A DNA stretch of 64,000 nt from Chitinophagaceae bacterium (GCA_019752295.1 JAIEMK010000032.1:1-64000), one strand, 5' to 3'; counted from the first letter of the stretch, positions 8,993 through 18,275 are shown. A program made the numbers and translations. Notes: generated by a model from the letters alone, not told the origin.

Positions 8993-9726
8993 TAATGAAT
9001 ATCTGCTAATTTTTTACCCACAATCGTTTCTAAGCTAGCTTTGGCTAGTAATAAATTGGCCTCAGCATCTATCACAAATCTGCGATTGTCGGATTCATAA
9101 ATCAATGCTTTTGTAAAGTTCTCAAAATTAACTTCTCCTTTCTCGAACTTATAACGGGCTTCTTTTACTACGCTTTCGGCCTCCAGAGCAACTTTCGATT
9201 GCACCCTGAGCATAACAGAAGTTTGTACAAATTTAATATATCTGGCTTTAACTTCAGCTTCTATTGTCATCGTGTTTTCCTCCTGATTCAACTTAGCCAG
9301 TTCTACTTCCTCTTTTGCGGTTTTAACCAAGTAGGGCTTTTGCAACAGATTACCAATATTTACAAAAAAACCAATCTGGAAACCCGATAAAGTAGGCGTA
9401 TTCAAACTTGATATTCCTCCGTTGGGGCTATAATTGACGGTAAGCGTAAACACATCGAACCATGCCATATTTGTTTTTTGCAAATTAAGATGAGCCAGGT
9501 CTATTCTTTTCCTGAAGATCCTTACTTGGGGATAGTATTTTTTTGCAGTGTCGATTAACTGATTCAAGTATGAAACCGACATATCCGGAATCATGGATTC
9601 CTGAGCACGCAATTTTGTATTGGCCAGAAAAAATATCGCCAAAATAATTGATATCCTCAACACATTTTTCAAAATGCACCCAGATATTTCAGTCCTCATT
9701 TTTTTGTATAAAGGTCCCATATACAA
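8992..9726 (-). CDS. Short TolC-family outer-membrane protein, half-length
   Basis: A signal peptide precedes AQES; the body has alternating amphipathic helices and paired beta segments of the TolC type (LDLAHLNLQKTN, VKARYIKFVQTSVML, EVNFENFTKALIYESD). At 244 residues it is about half of a normal TolC protein (around 430-480), that is one of the two internal repeats. It is first in the leftward polysaccharide operon, where Bacteroidota often carry a Wza-type exporter, and none is found in the window. It may supply an outer-membrane conduit together with the copolymerase. An internal ATG at 9699 (MRTEISG) would give a more usual signal peptide and may be the true start. Confidence 0.7.
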   Translation of the reverse strand: MYMGPLYKKMRTEISGCILKNVLRISIILAIFFLANTKLRAQESMIPDMSVSYLNQLIDTAKKYYPQVRIFRKRIDLAHLNLQKTNMAWFDVFTLTVNYSPNGGISSLNTPTLSGFQIGFFVNIGNLLQKPYLVKTAKEEVELAKLNQEENTMTIEAEVKARYIKFVQTSVMLRVQSKVALEAESVVKEARYKFEKGEVNFENFTKALIYESDNRRFVIDAEANLLLAKASLETIVGKKLADIH

Positions 9727-9974
9727 TCGCAGTTTTTATGTGTTATTCAAAATCGATTGAAAAACACGATCCTTTAAAGAGCCCATCGGTACGGTTAATT
9801 CTCTAATTTGTTTTAAATCAGTATCTTAAAGATAATACAAAACCTTATCTTAGAGCTAGTTATCCTCATCGTTTTATCAACATCAAATCCCCTTCGCCAT
9901 TAAAAAATCAGTAACCTACTAAAATCCCAAAAACTAACACATTAAAATTTAACTTTAGCCTAGAAATCAATCAT

Positions 9975-10595
9975 ATGTCGCTCAAAGAAACCATCAAAAC
10001 GAATCCCCGGCTCAAAAAAATTATTCACTGGATGTTGGTACCATCGGGTGAAGCCCGTCCCAGACTCTGGGTTAAATTATTTATCAATCCATTCACACAC
10101 CACAAAGGTAAGGGAGCTAGTATTAGATGGAGAACAAGAATCGACGTGTTGCCTTTCAATAAGTTTAACCTTGGAGCAGGATCTACTATTGAAGATTTTT
10201 GCACCATCAATAATGGTGTTGGGGATGTTTTAATTGGGCACAATACACTGATTGGAATGGGCAATACCATCATCGGCCCCATTACAATTGGTAACAATGT
10301 AATTTTTGCTCAAAATATTGTTGCAAGTGCGCTTAATCACGAATATAGAGATATCAATACCCCCATACTTGAGCAACCCATTCTCACCGCTCCCATTTTT
10401 GTAGAAGACGAATGCTGGATTGCGGCGAATGCAGTAATTACATCGGGCGTAAGAATCGGCAAACACAGCGTTATTGCAGCCGGAGCTGTTGTTACTAAAA
10501 ACATTCCGCCATTTTCGGTTGCTGTTGGCAACCCCGCAAAAGTGATTAAGCAGTTTAATTTTGAATCAGAAAATTGGGAAAGAGTGGAATCCTAA
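9975..10595 (+). CDS. Left-handed beta-helix acyltransferase (WbbJ/NodL-like)
   Basis: The hexapeptide-repeat section (about residues 60-190) and FVEDECWIAANAVITSGVRIGKHSVI are the acetyl-CoA-binding coil of the xenobiotic/maltose acetyltransferase family. The ending AAGAVVTKNIPPFSVAVGNPAKVI is diagnostic. It probably O-acetylates a sugar of the repeat unit. The catalytic His is likely in ALNHEYRD. It is transcribed away from the main operon, and its 3' end overlaps the convergent sugar-transferase gene by 4 bp. Serine acetyltransferase is an alternative name for the fold, but the polysaccharide context favours a sugar substrate. Confidence 0.85.
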   Translation: MSLKETIKTNPRLKKIIHWMLVPSGEARPRLWVKLFINPFTHHKGKGASIRWRTRIDVLPFNKFNLGAGSTIEDFCTINNGVGDVLIGHNTLIGMGNTIIGPITIGNNVIFAQNIVASALNHEYRDINTPILEQPILTAPIFVEDECWIAANAVITSGVRIGKHSVIAAGAVVTKNIPPFSVAVGNPAKVIKQFNFESENWERVES

Positions 10596-11815
10596 ACATT
10601 TTCTTTTTGAAAAACTGCGGGTATCGTTCTTAAGATCAGGATGATATCGTTAAAGAAACTATTATTTTTTGCATAGATATTATCCAGAATCAATCGATCG
10701 TTTTCAGACATCTTACCACTACCCCTTTTTTCAACCTGCCAAAGTCCGGTGATTCCTGCAGGTGCCATAAAGCGCAGCGCATATTTGTCGGTTGTTAATT
10801 TCTCTGCTTCATAAAGTGGCAAGGGTCTGTTTCCAACAATGCTCATATCTCCAATTAGCACATTCCACAACTGAGGAATTTCATCAATACTGGTTCTTCT
10901 AATAAAAGCTCCTACACGGGTCATCCTCGGATCATTCTTAATTTTTATAAACGTGGATTCCCTGCTATGCTTCAAAATTTCAGCGTATTGTTTTTCGCAC
11001 ATATGCACTCCATCAGCATACACAGGATACTGGCATCTGGTTGCCGCAATCTTGCATTCATCGCAAAGAAACTGGTAAGAAATTTCATCTTCATCCTCTT
11101 CTACTTTTTGTTTCTTTTTGGAAGTTGTATATTGATTCAAATGTTTTAAATCCTTTAAACGCGTATCTGCATCAAAATACATCGAGCGAAATTTATAAAA
11201 CTTGAAAATGTGGTAGCCTCGCCCAACCCTTAGTGAATAATAAAAAATGGGGCCGCGCGATTCAAATGCTATTAATATACTCACCAATACCAAAAGTGGA
11301 GACAACAATACTAAGAAGATCAGCGAAAAAAGAATATCGAAACTCCTTTTCAAAACCGGTGTTTTATAAGACCGCCTCGCGGTTTCGGTTGCATCCGGTT
11401 TACGCCTTAATACCTCCCAATTTTCAACAATAAAATTAAATCGTGTTTCAAACTTTTCGATTTTGAAAGGTATTTTGAAAACCTCTGCAACTCCCGCCTG
11501 CAAAGCAATTTGTAGAATTTTGGAATTAATATTCTGGCAAATAATAATAAACGGAATGGTGATATTTTTTTTATTGACCAGGGTTTCCAACAAAGAAACT
11601 CCCGATGGCGCCATTACTTCACTCTGACTCACCACCGCACAGATAGTCCATTCATTGGCTTCCCAACGCTCCATTAACTCAATCCCATTTTTAAAAGCGA
11701 TTTGTGTTCTGTTCCCCAGTTGACAATGCGACAACATACTGGTTACCACTTCATCACAATTGATGAGCGCGATAATAGCATGTTTTTGTTTTGCAAGGGG
11801 GGAAAGATTACTCAT
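10592..11815 (-). CDS. Polyprenyl-phosphate sugar-phosphate transferase fused to a pseudo-receiver domain, with Cys4 insert
   Basis: Residues 1-135 fold like a response-regulator receiver: the Lys of KPF is kept (Lys114, FKIPF), but the phosphoacceptor Asp position is Gln64, so it should not be phosphorylated. One membrane helix (about 158-183) leads into a bacterial sugar-transferase domain with KFRSM (208-212), IRRTSIDEIPQLWNVL and GNRPLP. Such enzymes load the first sugar-1-phosphate onto undecaprenyl phosphate. Between the KFRSM region and FIKIKNDPR there is an insert with acidic and lysine-rich sequence and Cys251, 254, 261 and 273, which could bind a metal. A normal CheY-like protein is encoded just upstream, suggesting signal-dependent control. 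Confidence 0.85.
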   Translation of the reverse strand: MSNLSPLAKQKHAIIALINCDEVVTSMLSHCQLGNRTQIAFKNGIELMERWEANEWTICAVVSQSEVMAPSGVSLLETLVNKKNITIPFIIICQNINSKILQIALQAGVAEVFKIPFKIEKFETRFNFIVENWEVLRRKPDATETARRSYKTPVLKRSFDILFSLIFLVLLSPLLVLVSILIAFESRGPIFYYSLRVGRGYHIFKFYKFRSMYFDADTRLKDLKHLNQYTTSKKKQKVEEDEDEISYQFLCDECKIAATRCQYPVYADGVHMCEKQYAEILKHSRESTFIKIKNDPRMTRVGAFIRRTSIDEIPQLWNVLIGDMSIVGNRPLPLYEAEKLTTDKYALRFMAPAGITGLWQVEKRGSGKMSENDRLILDNIYAKNNSFFNDIILILRTIPAVFQKENV

Positions 11816-11829
11816 ATAAAATCAATAAA

Positions 11830-12231
11830 TCAAAATAAATTACCGGTTCTTCTTAGAACTACTTTTATTCTGGCTTCCAATTCTTTTGGATTAAAAGGCT
11901 TCACAATAAAATCGTCGGCTCCGGCATCAAGGCATTTTACGATCATTTCAGAACTCTCTTCGCCAGAGAGTACCATGATTGGAATTGAATTAAAAAAATC
12001 GCTTGCTTTAATCTGCTTGATCAACTCTAGTCCTCCCATTTTAGGAGTGTTCAAATCAGTAATAATTAAATCAGGGATATTCCCATCCTGCAGGTATGCA
12101 AGCGTATCGATACCATTTGCAAAAGCTTCTATCTTAAAAAAGTTACTGAAATATTTCAACAAAATGGATTGCATGAATTTGTCATCCTCTACAATAACCA
12201 TTCTCAATGTCAGGGGCGCTACAGTAGCCAT
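11830..12231 (-). CDS. Single-domain response regulator (CheY-like)
   Basis: A complete stand-alone receiver of 133 residues: the acidic pocket EDD (15-17), phosphoacceptor Asp59 in LIITDLNTPKMGG, a Ser in VLSGEE (about 89), and Lys111 in VKPF. There is no output domain. It lies 14 bp upstream of the sugar-transferase gene whose N-terminus is a receiver without the Asp, so the two may pair or compete for partner binding. The cognate kinase is not evident; the HNOBA hybrid protein at 16.8-18.3 kb is the nearest candidate, though it lacks an ATPase domain. Confidence 0.9.
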   Translation of the reverse strand: MATVAPLTLRMVIVEDDKFMQSILLKYFSNFFKIEAFANGIDTLAYLQDGNIPDLIITDLNTPKMGGLELIKQIKASDFFNSIPIMVLSGEESSEMIVKCLDAGADDFIVKPFNPKELEARIKVVLRRTGNLF

Positions 12232-12550
12232 ATTTGGTATAAAATATTCTGATGAAATTCCGGGATTAGAAAATCATTACCATTACAATAATCCTTCTCT
12301 TATCAAATGATAGATAAAAATACAGACTAACTGTCATATAAATGTCATTCAGGTCTATTAAATGACGATTAAAATATATTTTTTAGCCCTTCGGCAAATT
12401 TTACAAAGCTATTTGGTTGAATCGGCAGATTGCATGAGTGTATGAACCCAGAAATGTTCGTTCCAAATCTTCCTTTTTTTCTCTAACTTAGGCCATGCAA
12501 TAGTTGATATCCATACAATTATTAAGTTCCCAAAATTTCAAGATCAGTTT
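12232..12550. other. Intergenic region between divergent genes (319 bp)
   Basis: This stretch separates the receiver gene (leftward) from a GT2 gene (rightward) and must hold both promoters. It contains GTCAT at 12333 and 12344 (11 bp apart) and the inverted form ATGAC at 12362, which could be a regulator site. A TAACTTAG at about 12485 fits seven of eight positions of the Bacteroidota -7 box, without a clear -33 box. No open frame with coding character and no RNA gene was seen. Confidence 0.4.
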
Positions 12551-13381
12551 ATGAGACCCATTTCGATTCCTGCCTTTATAAAACAAAAATACTTTTTAAA
12601 CGAGTCTCCCGACAAAACCTGTGAAGATATCAGGGCAGCTTATACCCTGCTCCAAAAATCTGAAACAGTTGTATCTGTTGTAATTCCGGCTTACAATGAA
12701 GAAAAAAGTATCCTTAAAACTTTGAGTGCAATATCCGATAACAAAACCAAGTACGGTGTTGAAATTTTGGTGGTGAACAACAATTCAAAAGATAAGACAG
12801 AAGCGCTGGTAAATCAATCAGGCGTGAGATGCATTTTGGAAACGGTTCAGGGAATTACTGCAGCGAGAAATGCGGGACTCACTGCGGCCAAAGGAAAATA
12901 TATTTTAAATGCAGATGCCGATACCATCTATCCACAGGATTGGATTGAAGAAATGGTAAAGCCCTTGGCAGAGCAGGAAGGCATTGCCTCTGTATATGGC
13001 AGTTTTGCATTTATTCCAACTCAGGGAACAGCCCGGTTTGTTTACTTCTGCTATGAATATATTGCCGATTTGATGCGCTGGATGAACAAAACTTTTCGTG
13101 AAGAAGCAATGAATGTGTATGGATTTAATTCCTGTTTCAGAAAAGAAGAAGGACTGGCCGTAGAAGGTTTTAATCATCCACCCGGAACCAATGAAGATGG
13201 GTGGCTTGCTGTGAAATTACGCGAGAAGGGTTTCGGTAAATTATATGCTGTTAAAAAAAATAGTGCATTGGTATGGACCGAAGACCGTCGCATTCAGATG
13301 GATGGAGGGTTGTGGAAAGGAAGCATCAAAAGGTTGCGCAGAATGTTGGGCTTATCAACAGAAGGACGTACTGATTTATAA
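12551..13381 (+). CDS. GT2 family glycosyltransferase
   Basis: A soluble GT-A transferase: VVSVVIPAYNEEKSI opens the domain, VVNNNSKD follows, the DAD metal-binding triad lies in LNADADTIYP, and an acidic NEDGWLAVKL near residue 215 is the probable catalytic segment. Its length, 276 residues, is normal. It stands alone on the plus strand with its own upstream region, next to the polysaccharide genes, and is followed after 67 bp by the oxidoreductase fusion. It resembles dolichyl-phosphate-sugar type GT2 enzymes only in general fold; donor and acceptor are unknown. Confidence 0.85.
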   Translation: MRPISIPAFIKQKYFLNESPDKTCEDIRAAYTLLQKSETVVSVVIPAYNEEKSILKTLSAISDNKTKYGVEILVVNNNSKDKTEALVNQSGVRCILETVQGITAARNAGLTAAKGKYILNADADTIYPQDWIEEMVKPLAEQEGIASVYGSFAFIPTQGTARFVYFCYEYIADLMRWMNKTFREEAMNVYGFNSCFRKEEGLAVEGFNHPPGTNEDGWLAVKLREKGFGKLYAVKKNSALVWTEDRRIQMDGGLWKGSIKRLRRMLGLSTEGRTDL

Positions 13382-13448
13382 ATCGGGTTCTTTGTTTGCG
13401 AATTATTTTCTTTATTTTTTTTGATATAATTATCTTATCAGTAAGTCT

Positions 13449-14963
13449 ATGAACGCATTAGTATGCAATAATTTCGGTCTGCCAGATTCCTTAGCATATC
13501 AAACAATCAATGCACCAAAAGTTTCAGAGAATCAGGTACTGATTGAAGTAAAAGCATGTGGCGTTAATTTCCCGGACACCCTAATCATTCAAAACAAATA
13601 TCAATTCAAACCTGCACTCCCTTTTTCTCCCGGAGGCGAAGTTTCGGGAATCATACTGGAAACAGGCAATAAAGTAAAGCGATTTAAAAAGGGTACCAGA
13701 GTTTTGGCTTTATGTGGTTGGGGCGGAATGGCGGAGCAGGTTGTTGTTGATGAAAGTCGCGTATTTCCACTGCCCCCCGAAATAGATATGATTACCGCAG
13801 CAGGTACATTATATAATTATGGCACTTCCTATTATGCATTAAAAGATCGTGGGCAATTAAAAAAAGAGGAGACCATTTTAATATTGGGTGCTGCCGGAGG
13901 TGTAGGACTAGCCGCTGTAGAATTAGCAAAACTCCTGGGAGCAAAAGTTATTGCAGCAGCTTCATCGAACGAAAAATTAGCGATTTGCAAATCAAAAGGT
14001 GCTGATCACCTGATCAATTATACTACCGAAGACCTAAGAACCCGATTAAAAGAAATAGCAGGTGATAAGGGAATCGATTTGGTGTATGATGCTGTTGGCG
14101 GAAAATATGCAGAACCTGCATTAAGGTCGGTAGCCTGGAATGGAAGATACCTTGTAGTTGGTTTTGCCAGCGGAGAAATTCCGCAAATTCCTTTAAATCT
14201 TGCTTTATTAAAAGGCTGCTCCATTGTTGGTGTTTTCTGGGGAAGCTTTGCTGAAAAAGAGCCTGCGCAGAATTATCAAAACCTGATCGACCTGATTCAA
14301 TGGATCAAGGCAGGTAAGATTAAACAATATATCCATCGAATTTATACTTTGGAGAATTCTGCAATAGCGTTAAAAGAAATGCTTGAAAGAAATGTGATAG
14401 GAAAAGCAATTATAAAAGTAGGTAATTGGGAAGATTCGTCGATATCCGTTGAAGAAAAACGGAGCGAAGAATCTGATCAAATGATACCCGCCCAAACAGA
14501 ATCGCTTCCAGTAACATTTAAAACAAAATCAGATTTAGCCAAAAGAATTGGAACCAATTTAGGAACAACCGAATGGCTTAAAGTAGATCAGCAAATGATT
14601 AATCAATTTGCAGAAACTACGCGCGATTTTCAGTGGGTTCATATCGATACCGAGAAAGCAAAAAAATATTTACCCGGCGGAAAAACCATGGCACACGGTT
14701 ATCTTACCCTGTCGCTGGCATCTCAGTTTTTTTATCAGTTAATCAGCATCGAACAGGTTAACTCCTTTGTAAATTATGGCATCAACAAAGCACGTTTTAT
14801 TAGTCCCGTTTCGGAGGGTAGCGAAATAAGAATGCGGGCCGGGATCGCAAATGTAGAAGAACAGATAAATGGCAGTGTAAAGCTGTTTTTAAATTGTACT
14901 ATCGAAATCAAGGGGCAAGATAAACCGGCTTATTCAGCCGAAATCATCAGCATGATATTTTAA
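13449..14963 (+). CDS. Fusion of NADPH:quinone-oxidoreductase-like MDR domain and MaoC-like hydratase domain
   Basis: Residues 1 to about 325 are a zinc-free medium-chain dehydrogenase/reductase of the quinone oxidoreductase type with the NADP loop GAAGGVG (147-153). Residues about 355-504 are a MaoC/R-hydratase hot-dog domain with FQWVHIDTEKA and MAHGYLTLSL, keeping the catalytic Asp/His region. The two are joined by an acidic linker. The parts are normally separate genes. Together with the acyl-CoA dehydrogenase 22 bp downstream, this suggests oxidation, hydration and reduction of an acyl-CoA. The exact substrate is not known. Confidence 0.85.
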   Translation: MNALVCNNFGLPDSLAYQTINAPKVSENQVLIEVKACGVNFPDTLIIQNKYQFKPALPFSPGGEVSGIILETGNKVKRFKKGTRVLALCGWGGMAEQVVVDESRVFPLPPEIDMITAAGTLYNYGTSYYALKDRGQLKKEETILILGAAGGVGLAAVELAKLLGAKVIAAASSNEKLAICKSKGADHLINYTTEDLRTRLKEIAGDKGIDLVYDAVGGKYAEPALRSVAWNGRYLVVGFASGEIPQIPLNLALLKGCSIVGVFWGSFAEKEPAQNYQNLIDLIQWIKAGKIKQYIHRIYTLENSAIALKEMLERNVIGKAIIKVGNWEDSSISVEEKRSEESDQMIPAQTESLPVTFKTKSDLAKRIGTNLGTTEWLKVDQQMINQFAETTRDFQWVHIDTEKAKKYLPGGKTMAHGYLTLSLASQFFYQLISIEQVNSFVNYGINKARFISPVSEGSEIRMRAGIANVEEQINGSVKLFLNCTIEIKGQDKPAYSAEIISMIF

Positions 14964-14985
14964 ATTTAATCACTAAAAAAAACAT

Positions 14986-16791
14986 ATGGCTAGTTATACC
15001 AGCATGGATCTGTTGAAATACCTGATATTCGATGTGCATCAAGTTGAATCACTTTTTGCACATGAAAGATATGCGCACCTTGATGCAGAACAAACCTGGA
15101 TGATATTGGAATCTGCCAAATTATTGGCCGATCAGGAGATGTTTCCCTTTTTCAAAGAAATGGATACCACTCCTGCAACTTATGATGGTAAGGGTGGAGT
15201 AAGAACACATCCCCAGATTAAAAAAATAATACAAATAGCAGCGGCTCAAAACTGGATCGGTGGGGCCGCAAAATTTGAACATGGTGGTATGCAATTACCC
15301 GAAATGGTTTTTAATACAGCACACCATATATTTCAATCGGCAAATAATAGCACTCAGGGATATCTGGGATTGTCGACCGGCTCTGCCGATCTGATTACCA
15401 GCTTTGGTAGTCAGGAGCAAATCAATACTTATACACCACATATTTACGAAGGTCGCTGGCAGGGTACAATGGCATTGACCGAACCACAGGCAGGTAGTTC
15501 CCTTTCAGATATTGTAACTTCTGCAAAACCTACTACTGAAGGTTACTATCTGGTGAAGGGGCAAAAGATTTTTATCTCTGGTGGGCAACACGATGGGGTT
15601 GAGAATTTTGTTCATTTAACACTAGCAAGAATTGAGGGGGCACCAGCGGGCGTAAAAGGCATTTCGCTTTTTATTATTCCAAAATTTACTCCGGAAGCGG
15701 ATAGTAGCCTGAGATATAATGATGTGTATTGCGCCGGTGATTTTCAGAAAATGGGACAAAGAGGATATTCCACTACGCACCTATCGTTTGGAGATAACGA
15801 TGATTGCAGGGGCTTTTTGGTTGGCGAACCGCACAAGGGACTGAGCTATATGTTTCAGATGATGAATGGCGCCAGAATTAGTGTGGGTCAATGCGCTGCA
15901 TCTGTTGCGATGGCTGCTTATCAGTCATCATTACAATATTGTTTGGAAAGACCGCAGGGCCGCCCTGCTGCTGAAAAAGATCCTTCTAAACCTCCTGTAT
16001 TAATCATCCATCACGCGGATATACAAAGAATGCTTTTCACACAAAAAGCCATCACCGAAGCTTCTTTATCGCTGGTAATGGAATGTAATAAATTGTACGA
16101 TCTGGTGCATGTAAGTTTGGGAGAAGAAAAAGACAAGCATTTAATGTTATTAGAAATCCTTACTCCAATTGTAAAAACATACGCTTCTGAACAGGGCAGC
16201 AGATCGGCTGCACTGGCCATTCAAACACTTGGTGGATATGGGTTTACAACAGATTTTCCAGTACAACAATTATACAGGGATTTAAAAATCATGTCGCTCT
16301 ACGAAGGCACTACGGGCATTCAATCGCTTGACTTATTGGGCAGAAAAGTAACTATGCAAAACGGCAAGTCTGTAAAACTTTTGTTCTCGGCAATTTCAAA
16401 CACCATACTGGAATCAGAAGCATATGAAAATTTAAAGCCCTACTCAACAAGTTTAAGTGCAGAGCTGAAAAGAACCGGCGAAGTTTTGCAACATATAAGT
16501 TTGTATGCAACAAAGGGAGAGATCGACCGATATCTTTCTGATGCAACTGTATTTATGGAAATGATAAGCTATATAGTAATTGCATGGCAGTGGTTGAAAA
16601 TGGCGAATAAAGCTGTAGAGAAAATAAATGCAAACGACTTCAAAGCGAATTCTAAAATATTTTATGAAGGAAAAATTCATACAATGGAATTCTTCTTCAA
16701 ATATGAATTACCACATGCAGAAGCCTGCGCAAAAACACTTTTAGACGAACATGAGCTCACGAACATCAAAGCTTTTGAGCTCTTTAATTAA
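14986..16791 (+). CDS. Acyl-CoA dehydrogenase, long form (about 600 residues)
   Basis: An FAD-dependent acyl-CoA dehydrogenase that would introduce an alpha-beta double bond into an acyl-CoA. Signature segments are MALTEPQAGSSLSDI (middle beta domain), KIFISGGQHD, and LYEGTTGIQSLDLLGRK, which carries the catalytic Glu. The C-terminal extension beyond about residue 460 matches the extra domain of the 600-residue DmdC-like group. It lies 22 bp after the MDR-MaoC fusion gene and is surely cotranscribed. It lies convergent with the HNOBA protein gene (14 bp gap). DmdC activity cannot be assumed, as many relatives act on ordinary fatty acyl-CoAs. Confidence 0.9.
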   Translation: MASYTSMDLLKYLIFDVHQVESLFAHERYAHLDAEQTWMILESAKLLADQEMFPFFKEMDTTPATYDGKGGVRTHPQIKKIIQIAAAQNWIGGAAKFEHGGMQLPEMVFNTAHHIFQSANNSTQGYLGLSTGSADLITSFGSQEQINTYTPHIYEGRWQGTMALTEPQAGSSLSDIVTSAKPTTEGYYLVKGQKIFISGGQHDGVENFVHLTLARIEGAPAGVKGISLFIIPKFTPEADSSLRYNDVYCAGDFQKMGQRGYSTTHLSFGDNDDCRGFLVGEPHKGLSYMFQMMNGARISVGQCAASVAMAAYQSSLQYCLERPQGRPAAEKDPSKPPVLIIHHADIQRMLFTQKAITEASLSLVMECNKLYDLVHVSLGEEKDKHLMLLEILTPIVKTYASEQGSRSAALAIQTLGGYGFTTDFPVQQLYRDLKIMSLYEGTTGIQSLDLLGRKVTMQNGKSVKLLFSAISNTILESEAYENLKPYSTSLSAELKRTGEVLQHISLYATKGEIDRYLSDATVFMEMISYIVIAWQWLKMANKAVEKINANDFKANSKIFYEGKIHTMEFFFKYELPHAEACAKTLLDEHELTNIKAFELFN

Positions 16792-16805
16792 TGAAGTAAT
16801 ACAAG

Positions 16806-18275
16806 TTATGTAGGGATTACTAATTCGGGAAATGCTTTTCTTAATTGAGAAAATACCTGTTCCATAATATGGGTAACTGTATTGATCTTTTTCAATAAAT
16901 CGGTTTCATTTAGCGATTCGTTCTTTGCTGCTTCCATCTCCAATTCACGGATAGTGTCTTTTAATAGTGTGACTCCCATTCCTTCTATTGAAGGCTTCAT
17001 ACGGTGCGCCAGTTTTGAAACCATATCCCATTCCTTTTTTGAAGCAGATTCATTCATTTTTGAAAGGTCATTGGGGATTTGTTCCAAAAAGAGAGAAACC
17101 ATTTTATTTGTAAACTCAGGCTTACCCTTGCCAATTAAATTCACCATTGTCAGGTCGTACAATTTTGCTTCAACAGCTTCTTTTGATAAACCAGTTTGCT
17201 CCTTGGATATACCAGTTTGTTTCTCATTTAAAATGGTTTCAGATGCTAAATTTTTGGAAGCGTCATTCTCAGCTTTATTTATTTTCTCTGCAGGAGTCAG
17301 GCATTTGCTCATCGCTGAAAATAATTTTGCTTCAGTATAGGGCTTGGTAACATAATCGTTCATTCCAGCCTGAATATATTGCTCATAATCTCCTTTCAGC
17401 GCGTTAGCAGTAAGTGCTATAATTGGTATCCCCGATAATAAGGAGTTATCCAATTTTCTTATCAATTGTGTTGCTTCCATGCCATCCATTTCAGGCATCT
17501 GTATATCCATTAAGATTAGGTCGAAGGCTTTTTTCTGAATGATCTCTATTGCTTCTTTACCATTATTTACAACTGTTACCTCCATACCCCAGGATTCAAG
17601 TATCTGAGAGGCGATGAACTGATTCAGTTCGATGTCTTCAACAACTAATATTTTTTTTGCTCCAAAAAACCTGTACTCTTCAGGTGTTTTTTCTTCTGTG
17701 TCTAAAAAATTTTTATCTCCATCCATATGAGGTATTTGAAAGTCAGAACGTGTTCCTCCGCATTCAATTTTCCCTTCACTGATGTTTTCTATATCCATCA
17801 GGTCGTTCACAATAATCAATAAATTGTTTGCCGATTCTTTTATCAGTTTCAGGTATTTTTTTTGTTGTGCAGCCAGAGGTGTTTTTGCCAATAAATTGGC
17901 CACCCCCAGAATACCATTCATAGGAGTCCTGATTTCATGGCTCATGTTTGCGAAGGGAGATCCTAAAAATAATAATTGGTTTGTTTCCGGCAGGAATTCA
18001 AATTGTCCCTTCAAAAGTATTTTGCTTTGGGCAGGTAAGGCTCCTAGTAAAAAAATCTCCCCCTGCTTTTCCTTAAGTTCGTTAAACCTTATTTGCCCGA
18101 CTTGAGGGCTCTTTATTTCGAATATCGTATCAAAAAACTGTCCTTCTTTTATTGAAACAATTTTCACGAGTGACTTGCCAAACGATAGCAATTTCATTTC
18201 TTCATCTACGAGGAAGAAGAAAGGAAACAACCTTTTCCATTGCGCAATATCGAAGGACAATTTTTGCAAACTCAT
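16806..18275 (-). CDS. HNOBA-domain hybrid phosphorelay protein lacking a histidine-kinase ATPase domain
   Basis: Residues 14-107 match the HNOBA (H-NOX-associated) domain: FPFFFLVDEEMKLLSFGKSL and LLKGQFEFLPETNQLLFLGSP. This runs directly into the HisKA H-box (FANMSHEIRTPM, His113), without the coiled coil and PAS usually found there. After the second DHp helix (to about 168) only some 35 residues precede a full receiver (207-325, Asp257, Lys309), so the N, G1 and G2 boxes of the HATPase domain are absent. A short heptad-like repeat (KQTGISKEQTGLSKE) leads to an HPt domain (His422 in LAHRMKPS). It overlaps the sigma-54 activator gene by 4 bp. It may act as a phosphotransfer hub. Confidence 0.85.
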   Translation of the reverse strand: MSLQKLSFDIAQWKRLFPFFFLVDEEMKLLSFGKSLVKIVSIKEGQFFDTIFEIKSPQVGQIRFNELKEKQGEIFLLGALPAQSKILLKGQFEFLPETNQLLFLGSPFANMSHEIRTPMNGILGVANLLAKTPLAAQQKKYLKLIKESANNLLIIVNDLMDIENISEGKIECGGTRSDFQIPHMDGDKNFLDTEEKTPEEYRFFGAKKILVVEDIELNQFIASQILESWGMEVTVVNNGKEAIEIIQKKAFDLILMDIQMPEMDGMEATQLIRKLDNSLLSGIPIIALTANALKGDYEQYIQAGMNDYVTKPYTEAKLFSAMSKCLTPAEKINKAENDASKNLASETILNEKQTGISKEQTGLSKEAVEAKLYDLTMVNLIGKGKPEFTNKMVSLFLEQIPNDLSKMNESASKKEWDMVSKLAHRMKPSIEGMGVTLLKDTIRELEMEAAKNESLNETDLLKKINTVTHIMEQVFSQLRKAFPELVIPT

